Assembly (NCBI GenBank): GCA_947359465.1
Contig: OX375877.1
Coordinates: forward strand, 24,749,235 to 24,813,234
Length of the DNA stretch: 64,000 bases
DNA from: Metellina segmentata
Taxonomy: Eukaryota > Arthropoda > Arachnida > Araneae > Tetragnathidae
Direction of reading: 5' to 3'
Under the pieces are notes generated by a model. It saw only the letters and a program-made list of their open reading frames with translations, was not told the origin of the DNA and did not search any database. Made by a program: the position numbers and the translations under genes. Shown one piece after another: positions 28,626 to 41,900 of this stretch (positions within the stretch are counted from its first letter, which is position 1; every line of letters starts with the position of its first letter).

Positions 28626-31467
28626 CCCGAAAAGAAAGAAAAAATAAACTCAGACAAAAGATTGTTCCAGTTTGCTGTTTGCAGACGGTTTTCCTAAGTT
28701 TATTTAACTTTCAAAATTGAAATAAAACGCCCCCTGTACATTGTAATTAGTAAAATAATCCATGTATTTTTAAAATCCCCAAATATTTATCAAAATTCAA
28801 ATTAATAAAATTTTTAGAGCAAGGCGTCAAACGCATCAATTGCTCATACCTGAGCACTGTTGTATTCAAAAAATGTTACCATTTTTACTGTTTATATATA
28901 AATTTATTAAAATATTTATACATTGATGAGAACCGTATGCAGTTAAAAAGCTTACTGAATAATAGCCAAGAACTTAGAAGCTCGGTAATTTTGGAGTTGC
29001 CTAGTAAGAACCGAGTATATTTTCATGAAAACTTGCATTATTTATATGATAAAGCAGTGTTCTCCAAAACGTTTATAAAATTAGTCCTCCGAATTTCTCT
29101 GCTTTCCCAATTTTCATCAAACTACAAATCTTAAATGTCTCAACAAATACACTAGCTATTTTAATGTTTTCAGCAATTCTACGAATCTGTATCAGGTAAA
29201 GGATCGGGAAAGAGTAGTAAATTAACAAGATATTTCCATTGATATTAAGTGGTTGAATTTATAAAAACGTTATCCTTTTTCAAAAATTAAATTGTGTCAT
29301 ATCAATTCCTCTCTTCGGAGTTGAAAAGTAAAAGGGTAGAGAAAAAAACTGCTTAACATCAGAACATTGCATGAATGGAGGCTGGCTACACTGACCTTAT
29401 CACCTGCTGAGGGTTTGTTTGCTTGTGTATGTGTCTAAATCCAGATAAACTACTTCCTTGATTTTTCCAAAAGCAAAAAAAGTCCCATCAATGGTTAAAA
29501 GAGGATACTGTTTACAATGTCTGATTCGAGTGTTCAACTACTGTCTACCACGAGATGTGCTCCCAACCCTATGTCTGGGGGTTCACTACAGAAACAGGGT
29601 TGTCTCAGTTTGAGTGGGGATGGCGTGATTTTATTTCGTACTTCACATGTTGTCGCAGAACAAGATAGTTTGCTACATGGTTCCCACACGTTTGTCCACA
29701 AAAAATTCAAGAACTTTTCAAAACCAAAAAAAAAGTTAAGGACCTGAAATTTTTTACAAAAAAGGTATATGCAAAAATTGTCAATTAAAAAGAAAAATGT
29801 GGAAAATAAAAAAAAAACGACAATTTTTTTTGCTCTTTCCTTTACTCATGCCTTCAACTGTGATTAGTCTGAAATAAATCACGTGGTGTCAAAGCACATA
29901 ACACCGGCTTTATTCAAAATAATGCTCAAATGGCGCATCTGCAGTGAAGGAAACTAGTCTGGACAAGTTCTAATGCAAGACGAAATTACACAATTTGGTA
30001 CTAGTCAAAAAAAATCAGTACTTTCAAGGGCCCTTAGTTAGGAAAAATAAATTTCAAGGACCGTGGGAACCCTGTGCTAGTAAAAATATCGACACTTATT
30101 AAAAATAAAAAAATAAATAATAAATTTAATTTATCAAATGTCGACAAGTTCTAACGCAAGACGCAAAATTGACAAGTTCTAACGCAAGACAAAATTACAC
30201 AATTTTGTACTAGTCAAAAAAAATAAAGTTCTTTCAAAGGCCCCTAGTTCGAAAAAATAAAAACCGTGGGAACCCTGTGCTAGTAAAAATCTCGACAATT
30301 ATAAAAAATCAAATCAAAAACAAAATGTTTCTAATTTATCAAATGGACCAACACGACAAATTTGAACACATTCAAGTATCCTCCATTGGAAAATGGGCAA
30401 GATCTGTTTCTATGGAAACAGACAGGGGGCAGAAGTTCTCATAGTAGACAAATAGCACCTTGTTTCTCTTATCTGTTTAAAATGATGGATTTTTTTTTTA
30501 TCATTGAAGATGTGTGAGCCAATGCGATAGATATATTTACATGTATATACTACTTGAAAGAAGTATCAGAAATAAATTGGTGAAAGATGTTATCAGTTTT
30601 TAATAACATGAGGAAACAAAATCACATATACTTGGGTTTAAGAATGAAATGCTGATTGTTGACAAAGATTGTCTTTTTCAATTCATATTTTCCTCATGGC
30701 ATTGGATTGATTTATAAGATTTAGACATTCATCAACATGCATCCAGAGCTTATAGAGAATGTCTAACATATAGCCTTACAATGTACATTCAAACTGTTGT
30801 AATCAAAAGTTAATCTTAGAATTGAGGTTCTGTAAGTATATCTTGGAAATGTTGAAGAGAATCTGTAAACAGGATGTTTTGTTATAAAATGTTGATGTAC
30901 TTCTTTTTAAAATAAATGTTGTTTAAGTGGTTTCTTGTGTTTTGTGCATTTAAAACCAAGTCACGAAATGCTGTGATGGTTGCATAACCATGCATGAATC
31001 AATCTTAAAATAAAAATGTATAACACATTTAACTGCATATCAAAAATCAGCAACTACTTAAACTTAATCAATGACAAACTTTATTAACACATTATACACA
31101 ACACTTGAACTTTAAATACAAAAAGGGGACATTTGATATACATATGCAGCAACATTGCTGCTTTTATAATTTGAAAAAAAAATTAATATTTAAGTACAAA
31201 ATCAAAGTCATCACAGCCTAAAATTATTTTGCTATACAAAAAATACCATCTATACCCTAGCTGACTAGTTTCCTTCGGTACAAATCAAGGCATTTGTATT
31301 TCATTTAAAGTATATCAGTTTTAGGAAAAATACTATGAAACTATCACAAAGCAAATGGGAGTATGAACTAGTTGTAATCCGGGTATAATTTCACTAAATC
31401 CACCATAATTTCACTTTTCACCAGGCTCTATCACTGAAGGAAGTTACTAATATTATAAAAATAACGG
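28626..31467. other. Intergenic, no gene recognised
   Basis: AT-rich sequence between the convergent CNG and AMFR genes. Apart from the duplication at 29966-30352 I see no exon, RNA gene or transposon. The 76-codon frame at 29517-29747 has no recognisable similarity. Confidence 0.5.
29966..30352 (+). repeat. Tandem duplication of about 190 bp
   Basis: 29966-30142 and 30167-30352 share GACAAGTTCTAA(T/C)GCAAGAC, CTAGTCAAAAAAAAT, CCGTGGGAACCCTGTGCTAG and AATTTATCAAATG. A partial third start lies at 30143-30166. Noncoding. Confidence 0.8.
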
Positions 31468-31729
31468 CATATCGCACCCCGGCAAGAAAAGTGACACAAG
31501 TCAAAAGATAAAAACTTTGATGTTATGTCATTGAAAAATATGTATGAGCCAAAGCGTGTTATATTACTATTCTATAGAATATAATAGAATTTAAAGACGT
31601 AAATACTTAACTAAAATTTTAAAAAAGCTTTTACTATTTCAATATAAGTTTTATAGTATCCTTTAAGTTGATGTTTCTCAAATTCTGCAATTTTGTGTCG
31701 AGTCACTTTTTTTGCTGGGGGGCGATATG
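31468..31729. mobile_element. MITE, 262 bp
   Basis: Inverted ends CATATCGCACCCCGGCAAGA and CATATCGCCCCCCAGCAAAA continue to AAAGTGAC on both sides. The interior is AT-rich and noncoding. The target duplication is not clear. Confidence 0.7.
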
Positions 31730-31909
31730 TGAGTTCTTGAATTTAATAGAAACAAAATAGGTACGACCAAGAATAATTCATTAAAAAAATTACTTCATGT
31801 GTAAATACTTAAAATATAAAAAATTCAAAAAAATTATTATTTAAATAAAAAAAACACTTCAGTCCACCTCAGTTAAGAAGGCAGTACAATGTCTACGAAA
31901 TGAGCCAAT

Positions 31910-32085
31910 GGTTAAACTCAAGAACACGATACCATTGACAATATTGGACCATGGTAACCCATAGAAGGCATATTTAAATAGCTGTTATGCCAAACTTTTA
32001 GCTGCCAGTTTGGCAATGACTGGCGTCATGTTCTTGAGTTTTACTGAGTCTTTTTGCAGCATAACCATGGTTACTATACATGCTA
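31910..32085. repeat. Palindromic repeat, possible MITE
   Basis: AAACTCAAGAACA (about 31915) is inverted at about 32029-32041, and ACCATGGTAACC (about 31950) is mirrored by ATAACCATGGTTAC (about 32060). Confidence 0.5.
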
Positions 32086-35000
32086 TATTCATTTTATCTG
32101 GTGTTTACTCTAGGCACTTTCCACCAAGTCCAACTTCCATAAGATTTTTATGACATAAGAGCAACACGTAATTGTCAGAGGGAGAAAAGAAAAATGCCTA
32201 AAAATAATTCTTGAAAAGTAATCAAAAGCACCAAATCAGTGACGGGTTGCTCTCAAATTGGGCTTCATAAAAGCAATTCCAAACAGAAAAGGTAACCCTG
32301 CTCTCTACTATTATATGCTTGGCGGCAGTTCGAACTTGGAGTTACTTAACACAAAATGGCCACCAAATATATACGAATATCAACAATTAAACTATATCTT
32401 GGATATTTCAGATATGTTTGCTGGTTTTTCTTTTTTAAAAAGTGTCAAAGAAGATTTTTACACAAATCTAACAACCAGGGATTCTGAGGGGTTTTTTTGG
32501 TTGCCAAGGCTTGGGAAAAAAAACTTTGAATTTGGCATCAAATGAAAACTTTTCCCCAAAGTAAAATCCGTAAAATATTCTTTCCATACGGAATATTGGA
32601 AAACCAAGTGTTCCCCTGGTACATTTATGGAAAATAGCCAGGGAAGGTTGGTAAATTAACATTGCACTGAAGCAACACAACGGGCTATTGAAAATTTGGC
32701 AGGGATTTATTTGCTTTATACAGATTTTCTAGCAACCACCTTCTTTAATTTTATTCAAACTCAACATAATAGTAACTTCTTAAATTCATATCAACTATCA
32801 TGTGCATTAAAAAATAATGACAGTGAGAAAAACTTTTTGTAAATAGTTTTTGCATTAATTTAATTCAATATTGTATAAGTTGGCATAAAAATGTACCTGC
32901 GTTTATAAAAACCTGTGTATTTGCAATTTCAAACCTAACATGGAATTAATTTTTCAGTTTTGCATTTCAGAAGAGTGGCAACTGTTTATATAAACCAATA
33001 CAACTGTACGACCCATAAGCCTGTCAAATGTAGTGTATCTTTAAAATTTATCCCAGTAACTTTTTATTCCAATAGCAGCAATAAAAGGCATTCTATATAT
33101 ATAATGTACAATATATTACCTTTAAATTAACCAAGAAATACTACTAATATTCTTGATTTATATATTTTTTTAATTTTGCTTTAACTTTTAAAATCAAATT
33201 CATTCAATATGGAAAGATGAAAACAGGCTATTTACTCTGCAGATGCCAACAAATTTCACACACTGCAATACTGACGTCTTGACTTAGATGGACTGTACTA
33301 CTGATTTCAAAATATGGAGAAATTAAAATGTTCAGATTCATGCTTGAAATTATTAAACGATGAGTGTTATGTACTAAGATTTATTTTAAAGTGCCAGTTT
33401 AATAAATCAAATTATTACCTCAAGTTGTTTGTTTATAGTATTTATACTGATTAACTGAACACTGAAATGTAATACCTTATTTAAAACTCTTACGGATTTC
33501 AATATTCTGAAATAAATCATTTTTAGTGCAGATTTAGATTTTAAAAAAAATACTGTCCAGTTTAAAATAAGAAACCATGCATATTAAATTTAACAGATAT
33601 GAGTAAATGCAGTTTAAAAGTCCTGCTTTAAATAGGGTTGTAGATATTTAAAAAAAAAAGAGAAATAATTTATCATTTAAATTAAACGTTTTTAAATTCA
33701 CAATTTGGAAATTAAATTTGGAATTCCACATGTTTGCATAATTTTAAGATTGTTAAAAGGAAACAACAAAATTAGCAACTTTTCTTTGAAGTGAAAAGAA
33801 AACTAATACAAATAAGAGAAAACAAAAATATTTACAATAAAGTACATACGCAAAAAAAAAACTTTCTATTTTTAAATGATAATAACGTATCTCTATTAAA
33901 TTATAGGGAACAATTGAACTAAACAATTCTTGACCAAAATAAGAAATTAAATTAATTTATGTAAAAAAAACAATCAAAACACAAAGAGAAATTAAATTTA
34001 AATTTCTTCAAAACGTTCTCATACAAAAGTACATTTGTCTTAGAATACATGAGTAATGTCAAAAAATATATACATTTTTTAACACTTATTACTCAAGTGT
34101 TAATTCAATAATTTCGTCATGATGACTATAAACATCAAATATCTTCAAATAATGTAAATTCACAAAAATACATTTATATTTTTGGGAATAACTAATTTTT
34201 TTACACAGAATAGAAATGACTTTAAAATTTTATTGTTAATTATGAAATGATTTTTTCAATCAATCAAAATGAATACAAAAATAATGTCAGCAAGTCCACT
34301 TCTCTCTCTGTGTGTGTGTGCAGCCAGATTAAATTAAATTTGACCAACAAGGACACAGCACTGTTTAGTAACTAAGAAATAACTTTAAAAACTATTATTC
34401 ATTGAATTGTATAATATGACACCATTGTAAAATTCTCTCAAGTCCTAAATATAATTATCTTAATCACAAATAACTTAGTTGAACACAGGAGGTATGTTAT
34501 CAAACATTGAACTGGATTTTCAAAATAATCCAATACAATTATGAATAACAAAACACGGGTCCTCTTCGTCATCATTTTGCAGCATTTGTAAAAAATTGAG
34601 TGAATTGTTCTTATATTAATTTTACACTGCCTATAATACAGGCACTCCTCACTGAACAACCATGTTCATTTCATACAACTAGGTTGTAAAGCAAATTGGA
34701 AGATATGCAGGGAATCGTTTTCATTTATTCTGAATAAAGTAATGGTTTTCAAACACACCAGAGTTGGCAGTGTCGCTAACTAGATTATTTTAAAGGACTA
34801 TAGAACTTTGGTGTCGCTGAGTAATAACAACAGAAAGCGACAGGTGCTGGGTATGCAAAACACACCAATCATCATCAAAAGGTTCCAACAACCGATTCCT
34901 CGAGTTCAATGCCAGTGCCGTCGCCCAGACTGACAAAGCTACCATACCTGGCTATGAGTGAAATTGTTCATTTGATAACATTGCATCCGGGGCCAGCATT

Positions 35001-35634
35001 GAAATCAACTCTAGGTATGGTCAATAAAAATGTTGGTTGTTAAGTGAGAAGTGTCTGTGAAATAACGATTCATCAAAAACCTCACCATTTAATTAACACA
35101 TGAAGGTCATATGTCGTCATGCCGAGGAAGAAAAAACAAATGTTATTTAAATAGCATTTCGTAAACGGAATAGTAAAGTATTCCAGAACCAGAACATACA
35201 ATTTAATTCAAACCCAAACAGTCATAAACCAATCTAGTGTTTCATTCTAGCTGAAACACTAGAAAAATTGGTGTTGTCTTTTATGGGTCTGGCAGCTTTC
35301 CAAGGATTCTTAAGTAAATTAATGGAGTATTAATCCATTTCAAGGAATTTCTAATGAAATCTAGAAGGTGTATGGAAGTGTGAAGGAAACAGTATTCAAA
35401 TACCCACAACAAACTTTGCACACATTTCAAGTGAAAATTGCAAGGAGACCAAGTACTTTATATTAAGTTAAGTGTAACAAATCTTAATACAACCTTCAAT
35501 GAAATGTTTAAGGAACAATAACATTTTAAATTAAACATAATGCTGAAAGCACAATTCTCAACAAAGAAGAAAATAATGAAATTAAACAATAACAATAAAA
35601 TAAAAACAAGTTAATATTTATAGAGTTGTAACAT
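32086..35634. other. Intergenic 3' of AMFR
   Basis: Very AT-rich with few recognisable transposons: only a 55-base SINE end at 32645-32700 and a short (TG)n near 34310. It could include an extended AMFR 3' UTR, as an AATAAAGTTTGTCA context occurs near 31080 on the minus strand. No other gene is recognised. A stem-loop (CTAGTGTTTC...GAAACACTAG) lies at 35235-35264. Confidence 0.45.
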
Positions 35635-35640
35635 TTTATT
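35635..35640 (-). promoter_or_regulatory. Candidate AMFR polyadenylation signal
   Basis: AATAAA on the minus strand, about 275 bases after the AMFR stop. Other AATAAA motifs occur in this AT-rich region, for example near 31080 in a good context, so the true 3' end is uncertain. Confidence 0.35.
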
Positions 35641-35913
35641 AACCTTTTAGCACCCACTCGATGATTTGTGAAAACTAGTTTTGACGCTCAAGTACAATGT
35701 TTTTACATATCTTACAATCGAGGAAACTTATCTCCTGGATATATTCACTTACAAAACTTTCCTTGGTTGAAAAGTCTATGCGCTTGCTTTCATGCCAGTA
35801 AAAAGTTGCGAAATATTTTTACACAAATTCACACATTTACATATTCTTCCACTTGGTGAGTACATTGAAAAGAAACAAAAGTTTCAATACCGACCAATAT
35901 TCAGCATAAGATT

Positions 35914-35977
35914 CTAATCAGAGGAGCTTGTGGACTCACCGATCCCAGGTCTGACATTGATGCGAGAAATATATTTA
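35914..35977 (-). CDS. AMFR: AMFR terminal coding exon
   Basis: Encodes KYISRINVRPGIGESTSSSD and TAG. The acceptor is CATTTCAG and the phase fits exon 13. Only about 15 residues follow the G2BR-like helix, so the vertebrate VIM helix is absent from this isoform. Confidence 0.85.
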
Positions 35978-38900
35978 CTGAAATGAAATATAAATTAGTG
36001 AATAGAAAAGAAGGATACCAACTGCCGTATTCTCAAGTCTGGATTAACCCGCAGATCACTCTCTACGATAATCCCCCGATTATCGAAAAAACCTATTTAC
36101 AATGCCTGATCCATGGTTTAAACCGCCGTTTCGGTGTTACATTTTGATCCTCCGAAATCGGCAGATTAACTCTTGGTCGGGAGTTAAGCATGCGAACTAC
36201 TATCTTTTTGCAAAGGAAGCGAGATATACTATAAACAAAATAAAATGGACGACACACTTCATTCTGTGCTAAATTACAGTATTTTTGTAAATATATTGTA
36301 AATCAACATCTCATATGAATCAGAACAAGAACATGATTACATTTTCAATAAAATAAATATGCCCAGATGTGTTCTGGTTTGAACTAAATTCTGGCTGGCC
36401 AGAGTAGAACCTAATGAGAGAGTGAACGGTAGAATAGGACAATGGCAGATGCAAATTCGTCGTGGAATAAAAATTATTTTGTAGATTTATTGCGAAGGAA
36501 ATTGACAATGCAAGTGTTACTTCACTTTACACCAGCACACACCCATACTGACAAGTACAAAGATAATCGGATTACATTCATTTGTCAAGGCATTGTGTAC
36601 AATTCTTTCTTGCAAAATTTAGGCTTCCATAAAATTCTAATTTGAAATTAAATACCAATGCATTTCTTTTTCCAACCCCAAATTAAAATGCTGTATGCGT
36701 TCTAATAAAATCACAATTTGGAATCGATTCTGCCATTGAAGTACGTGTTTGATCAGTATGAATGCAGATTTGGGCGTTATAACCAATCTAAACAATATCA
36801 TGTGATCGTGACGGGACAGTAGTAGCCAATCACAGCGAGCGTATCATTTGAATCCGTGGATCACTTAACCTGCCGTTTGAGAATACTGTTCTTGATGATC
36901 CTCGATTTAACTCTGACCCGCAGATCAACTGATCCTCGATTTAACTCTGATCCACGAGTTAACTTGAGACTTGTGAATATGGCCAATAATGAATTAGCAG
37001 CATAATATTGGATCCCGAAAATCTAAAATTGTACCCAAAATTGAAGGTTTATATTCTTTAAAAATAAAAACAGCAAATGAGCTAGTGACTTTGCATTGAA
37101 TAATGTAAATTTTGAATTTATTCACGTTTTTTTTTATGCAAGGGCCTTTATTTTGTTTTTGAATAACCAGATGCCAACCTATGATGGAAGTTTTCAGTAG
37201 AACCAAAGGAAAAAATCGCTAGTTTTTAGAAAATTTCAGTAGTCAAGTAAAAATGTTTTTTAAAAAAATCGCCTTTAATAATAGCAAATATCATTAAATC
37301 AAATATTTAATAACAAATTTGAAACCTAATGCAACATATTATATTATTTATAATTAGTAAGGTATATCATATTAGAAAACACGTATATAGAACCAATAAT
37401 TTTTCCGTAGAAAAAATCATTGATTCCGTAATCCGTAGTTCCCAATTCACTTCTGTAGAATCTGCGGAGAATCCTAAGTAGTTGGCATCTCTGAATAACT
37501 TTTGAATAAAATATTTAGAATACATTTTTAGCTATTAATTAATCAATTAATGACATTATGGAATTAACTCGTATTTGGATACCAATCAAATGACTGTCTG
37601 TCTGTAATGCAAATTTGGATCTTTTGACCACATTTTCCATTGGCTTCATGCCATAAAGTTTGATCACACTTCTGGGGTAATTTCAATTTTTTCATGACTT
37701 TTGCTTAAGTTGTCAGCTTGTTCTCGTTTTTCTTAGTAGTCCCAGAGAAGAAAAAAAATATGGTGCACGTAGGATGAAGCTAAGATTTTTTTTTCCCAAG
37801 TCTCACCCTTTAACTTTGTTTCTTTTGATATAAAAACATTATATAAAAAGTTTTTATTTAAGGGTAACTCAATTGCTCAAAGTTTATAAAAATTAGAAAA
37901 AATTAAGATTATTAGCTAAAAATACAGAAAAAATTAAGATTATTACCTATACCTTAACATATGTATTTGCAATGTATTTAATGCATTAATTTTAAACAAT
38001 TTATGCAAGAAAATGAAAAGGTTTACCTCCTCGCTCTCCTTATAAGCTCGTCTTTCCTCGAGGACAACATTGTCTCGCGTTCCATCGAATTTTTAGAAAA
38101 TCTGCAGCCACCTCCTCCAGTCACTATAGCAGATTCTTCTGTTCTAACTGTATTGTCAGAGACTCCAGAGTCAGAACTGTCTCCTCCCTCGTGGGAGGAA
38201 GTATCGCGCAAATGCAGAGCATCTGGGTTACTGCCCGTGAGGGGAGCAGGGTGGATGTTAAGACCACTTCCACCAGCAGGATTATTGTTTGCTCGCTAGA
38301 TGAAAAACAAAAACTTTAGCCATCAGATATGAAAAAAGCAAAATGTAGGTCAGATTTTCAACATGCAGCACAAAAGCCCAACTATACACACATAACTGTG
38401 AAATGATGCAAGTACTCATTTCGCGCCATTTGCGATGGATATTCTATCGAAGAAAACATGTTTATTTCGCTTACTTGGTGTAAAAAAGTATATTTTGAAA
38501 CATAAAATAGATGTTACTGGATACAACCCTTTATTAATTATTATTTATATTCCATTTATTTATGAAAACAAGGTACTTCAGACCAGAGAAGCATGTGCGG
38601 CGAGCTGCAGTGCCATGGGGAAATGCGCTACAAATTGCATGCAAGTTGGACGTGCTGCACCGCAGCATCGACAGAGGCATGTGTGCACTTCTCCATTGGA
38701 TCTAATGTATCTCAGACCGCACTTGCGTTGCCGCAGCGGTGGCTCAGGTTGAAAAACCGGATGTGTGCACCAGGCCTTATAAGATTAAGAACACTAATAC
38801 CATATTATCAGGGCTGCAAATTTCAAAACATGCATGAAATACTAGCATTAATAGTATACATTTTTTAAATAGAAAAAGTCTCCTCCTAAAAACCCTATTT

Positions 38901-41900
38901 TAATAGCAACTTTAAAGGGACACAATGCCCTAAATTGATCAAACCATTTATTAATTATACAACTTTAAAGGATATGTGCACAAAGTTTTATAGCTGTGGC
39001 TACATTATTTAGCGAGATATTCAAGTTTTTCTATCGAATATATAAGGACCAAAACCATTTAAAACTTTAAAGTGGGTTTTATCAGCTTTTTATTTTCCAT
39101 GACTACTATGTGTTTAAAACGTAAGGCTTTTGATGTAATTGATGTAGAGATTTGAAACTTTTTCAGTTATTTATTATGCTATAATTTATAACTTTGTGTA
39201 AGGATTTGGAAAGTTAATTATATTTTCAAAATAGCTCAAATCAATTATGACTGTTTTTTTTGTTGTTGTTTTTCACAGTATCTGTTACAAACATATTTGT
39301 AAAAATGTAATCTTATGCACAAAATTGTGAGGAACACTTCATAAAAGATAAGTACAAAAAATATTTGGAAAAAAATTAAAATTTGCACATGGAGTAGAAA
39401 TTTGAAAATATTGGAATATTTTTATAAAAATTAAATTAATTATTTGGGAGAGAATAAAAATTATTTAGTAATATATATTTACTGTGTATTGGAAGAAGGT
39501 GCACTAACATTTTGTTTTGAATATGAAAACAAAAAATAATTGTTCAAAGCATAATTACTGTGTCCCCTTAATTGCTCAGATACACAAGTTAAGTACATTT
39601 TAAAATTTCAAAACTAAATCATTTCTAAATTTTACGACAATCTAGCATTATATATTTAGTGTAACTATTTTATAGATATTATTTAATGTTTAAAAGAATG
39701 TTATTTTGTGATTTTTATTGTAGTGCAGATTTGATGTTAAGTCCTGTAAGAATACCATAATTATAACATTGTAACAGGATCCAGTTGGACACTAGAGATA
39801 TATTCAACAGAATTTCAGATTACAGAAAATTACACTCCAGTTTTAAAGTATTTTTTCTTTTAAATGCAGACTTTGCATGCATATTACCAGGGCTCAGAGT
39901 TTGTTCACGTTAACTCTTTGTAAGACAATGATTGCAAACAGAAATATTATTTGCAATCTTTACATACATGACCATAAACATGATATTTTAGTATTTTTGA
40001 TTCAAGGTTTTTTCAGTTCTTTTTCGGTAATTTATTGAAATAATCAAGCTGCTTGGAAATGTCAAAATCTACACCATCAAAAGCAGCATATTCTAAATAG
40101 GTCTGCTGTTTACCAGTCTGTCCTCCAAAAATATCAGAAAACAACCAAGTACAACCAAGATAGACTGTACAGCTAGTGCATCCATTTATCTTATTAAGGA
40201 TTTGCCAGTTCAGATGGTCATTCTAGGTCTGGAAGTGCATTTCTTAATACAGTACAAAGTCCCAAATCCAGATGTCCAAATTCCGGACGTTATGCTAACC
40301 GGTGGTTTTTTTTTTTTTTTTTTTTTTTTTTATTGTTTATCTCACTATTTTTTTACAAATTTCCAACAATTTTTTAAGAACAAAGAGTTGATCCTGGACC
40401 TAATTGATGAAACAACGCTAAATAACAGACATGTTCAGAGTAAATCCCACGCAGAAAAATTAGAAGATTTGCAAGTAAACTTTGTTGCATTGTATAAAAA
40501 TGTTTTTTTCCTTTTTTTTAAATTATTCCTATTTATATATCTGCTATTTTACTATTGCAATCGCAAAATTCACGCAGGAGGTTAGATTAAGGTTTTTTTG
40601 ACAAAAAAATGTAAATAATCCGGAATGGCCGAGGTCAGGAGGATTCCGGATTTGGGACTTTGTACTGTACGTATAATCTTCTTACAAGTGAAACACTAAA
40701 TGAAAATTTTCAGGATTCGAGTTTTCAGCTCTTACGCTACAGAATGTGGTCGTATTTAGATTGTTCATTTAGTCAATATTCCTTTTCATGGAAGTTAGAT
40801 TTTTCCTGAGGAACACAAGAGGGTTTAGCTAAGAGAAAAAACCTGTTTTCCCCTCATTTTCTCTTAACTAAATGTTTTGACTTGCAAGCTGATGATACAT
40901 ATTATTCATACAATCAGGGTTTACTAAACATTTTATTAACAAGGGAACCTTTTCACATGTTCATCGTATTTGGAATCATCACTAGGCACATTTTGTATAG
41001 CTTTTGACGCTGATTCAGAATATGTAATCAGTTTTGTGCAAAACTCTCTTTACGAGAAATGGTGTTCCCTTAAAATTTGACAACTTGTCAACCTTTGGCC
41101 GAAAAATGATAGTGGCGCGCTTACTTGAAAACTGAACGTTTTGGATGAAAGTTATCTAAGAGGTAAAACATTCTCACTCCTCACAGCTTTATTTATTTAA
41201 AACTTTCCTAGAAATTGTTGCTATAATTGAATATTGATTATCTGTTTCCATTTAACATTGCAGAAAATTCAAAAGTGTGAGAGAAAAAAAAAAATTTTTA
41301 AGTTATTTAAGATAATTGTCATACGCAAAACTCCAAAACTTTTCACTTGTGAGAAATTAAGAAAAGCAGACAATAATCGTAAAAGATAAAAAAAAAACTT
41401 AAAAATAAAAAAAATCAAAATTTTAATACTTGGTGATATATTGATGTCTTTTGGGGCATCTATTCATGTAATATATAGATTTTGAAGTACGCATTGTCAT
41501 CATATTGTTTTGTGTTTCTCCCATTTTTACGAACAATTTCACCTATCATTAAAAAATTATGTAATTTTATTCAAATAATACTACTTGTTTCGGCATGTTG
41601 GACACCTTATTATTGGACTTATGCTTAGTTAGAAACAACTACAAATATGCCCTTTCTCACTCATGCTACAAGTGACAGGAGAATTTCAACAAGTAGATTA
41701 CACTTTTTAAGGGTAAAAACTTTTCGCCAAGAAGTCACCAACGTGTCAAATTTAAGTGGGTGATATTTGCTTTAAAAATAAGTTATACAAAAAACTGATT
41801 GCATATTCTGAATCATCATTAAAAACTTTACAAAACACACTAAATGTCTATTCCAAATGCGACGAACATGTGAAAAGGTTTCCTTGTAAGTGAAAGCATA

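Noticed and set aside
38435..38868. 105- and 91-codon frames in an AMFR intron
   Set aside because: No recognisable similarity, overlapping frames and no splice support; likely chance.
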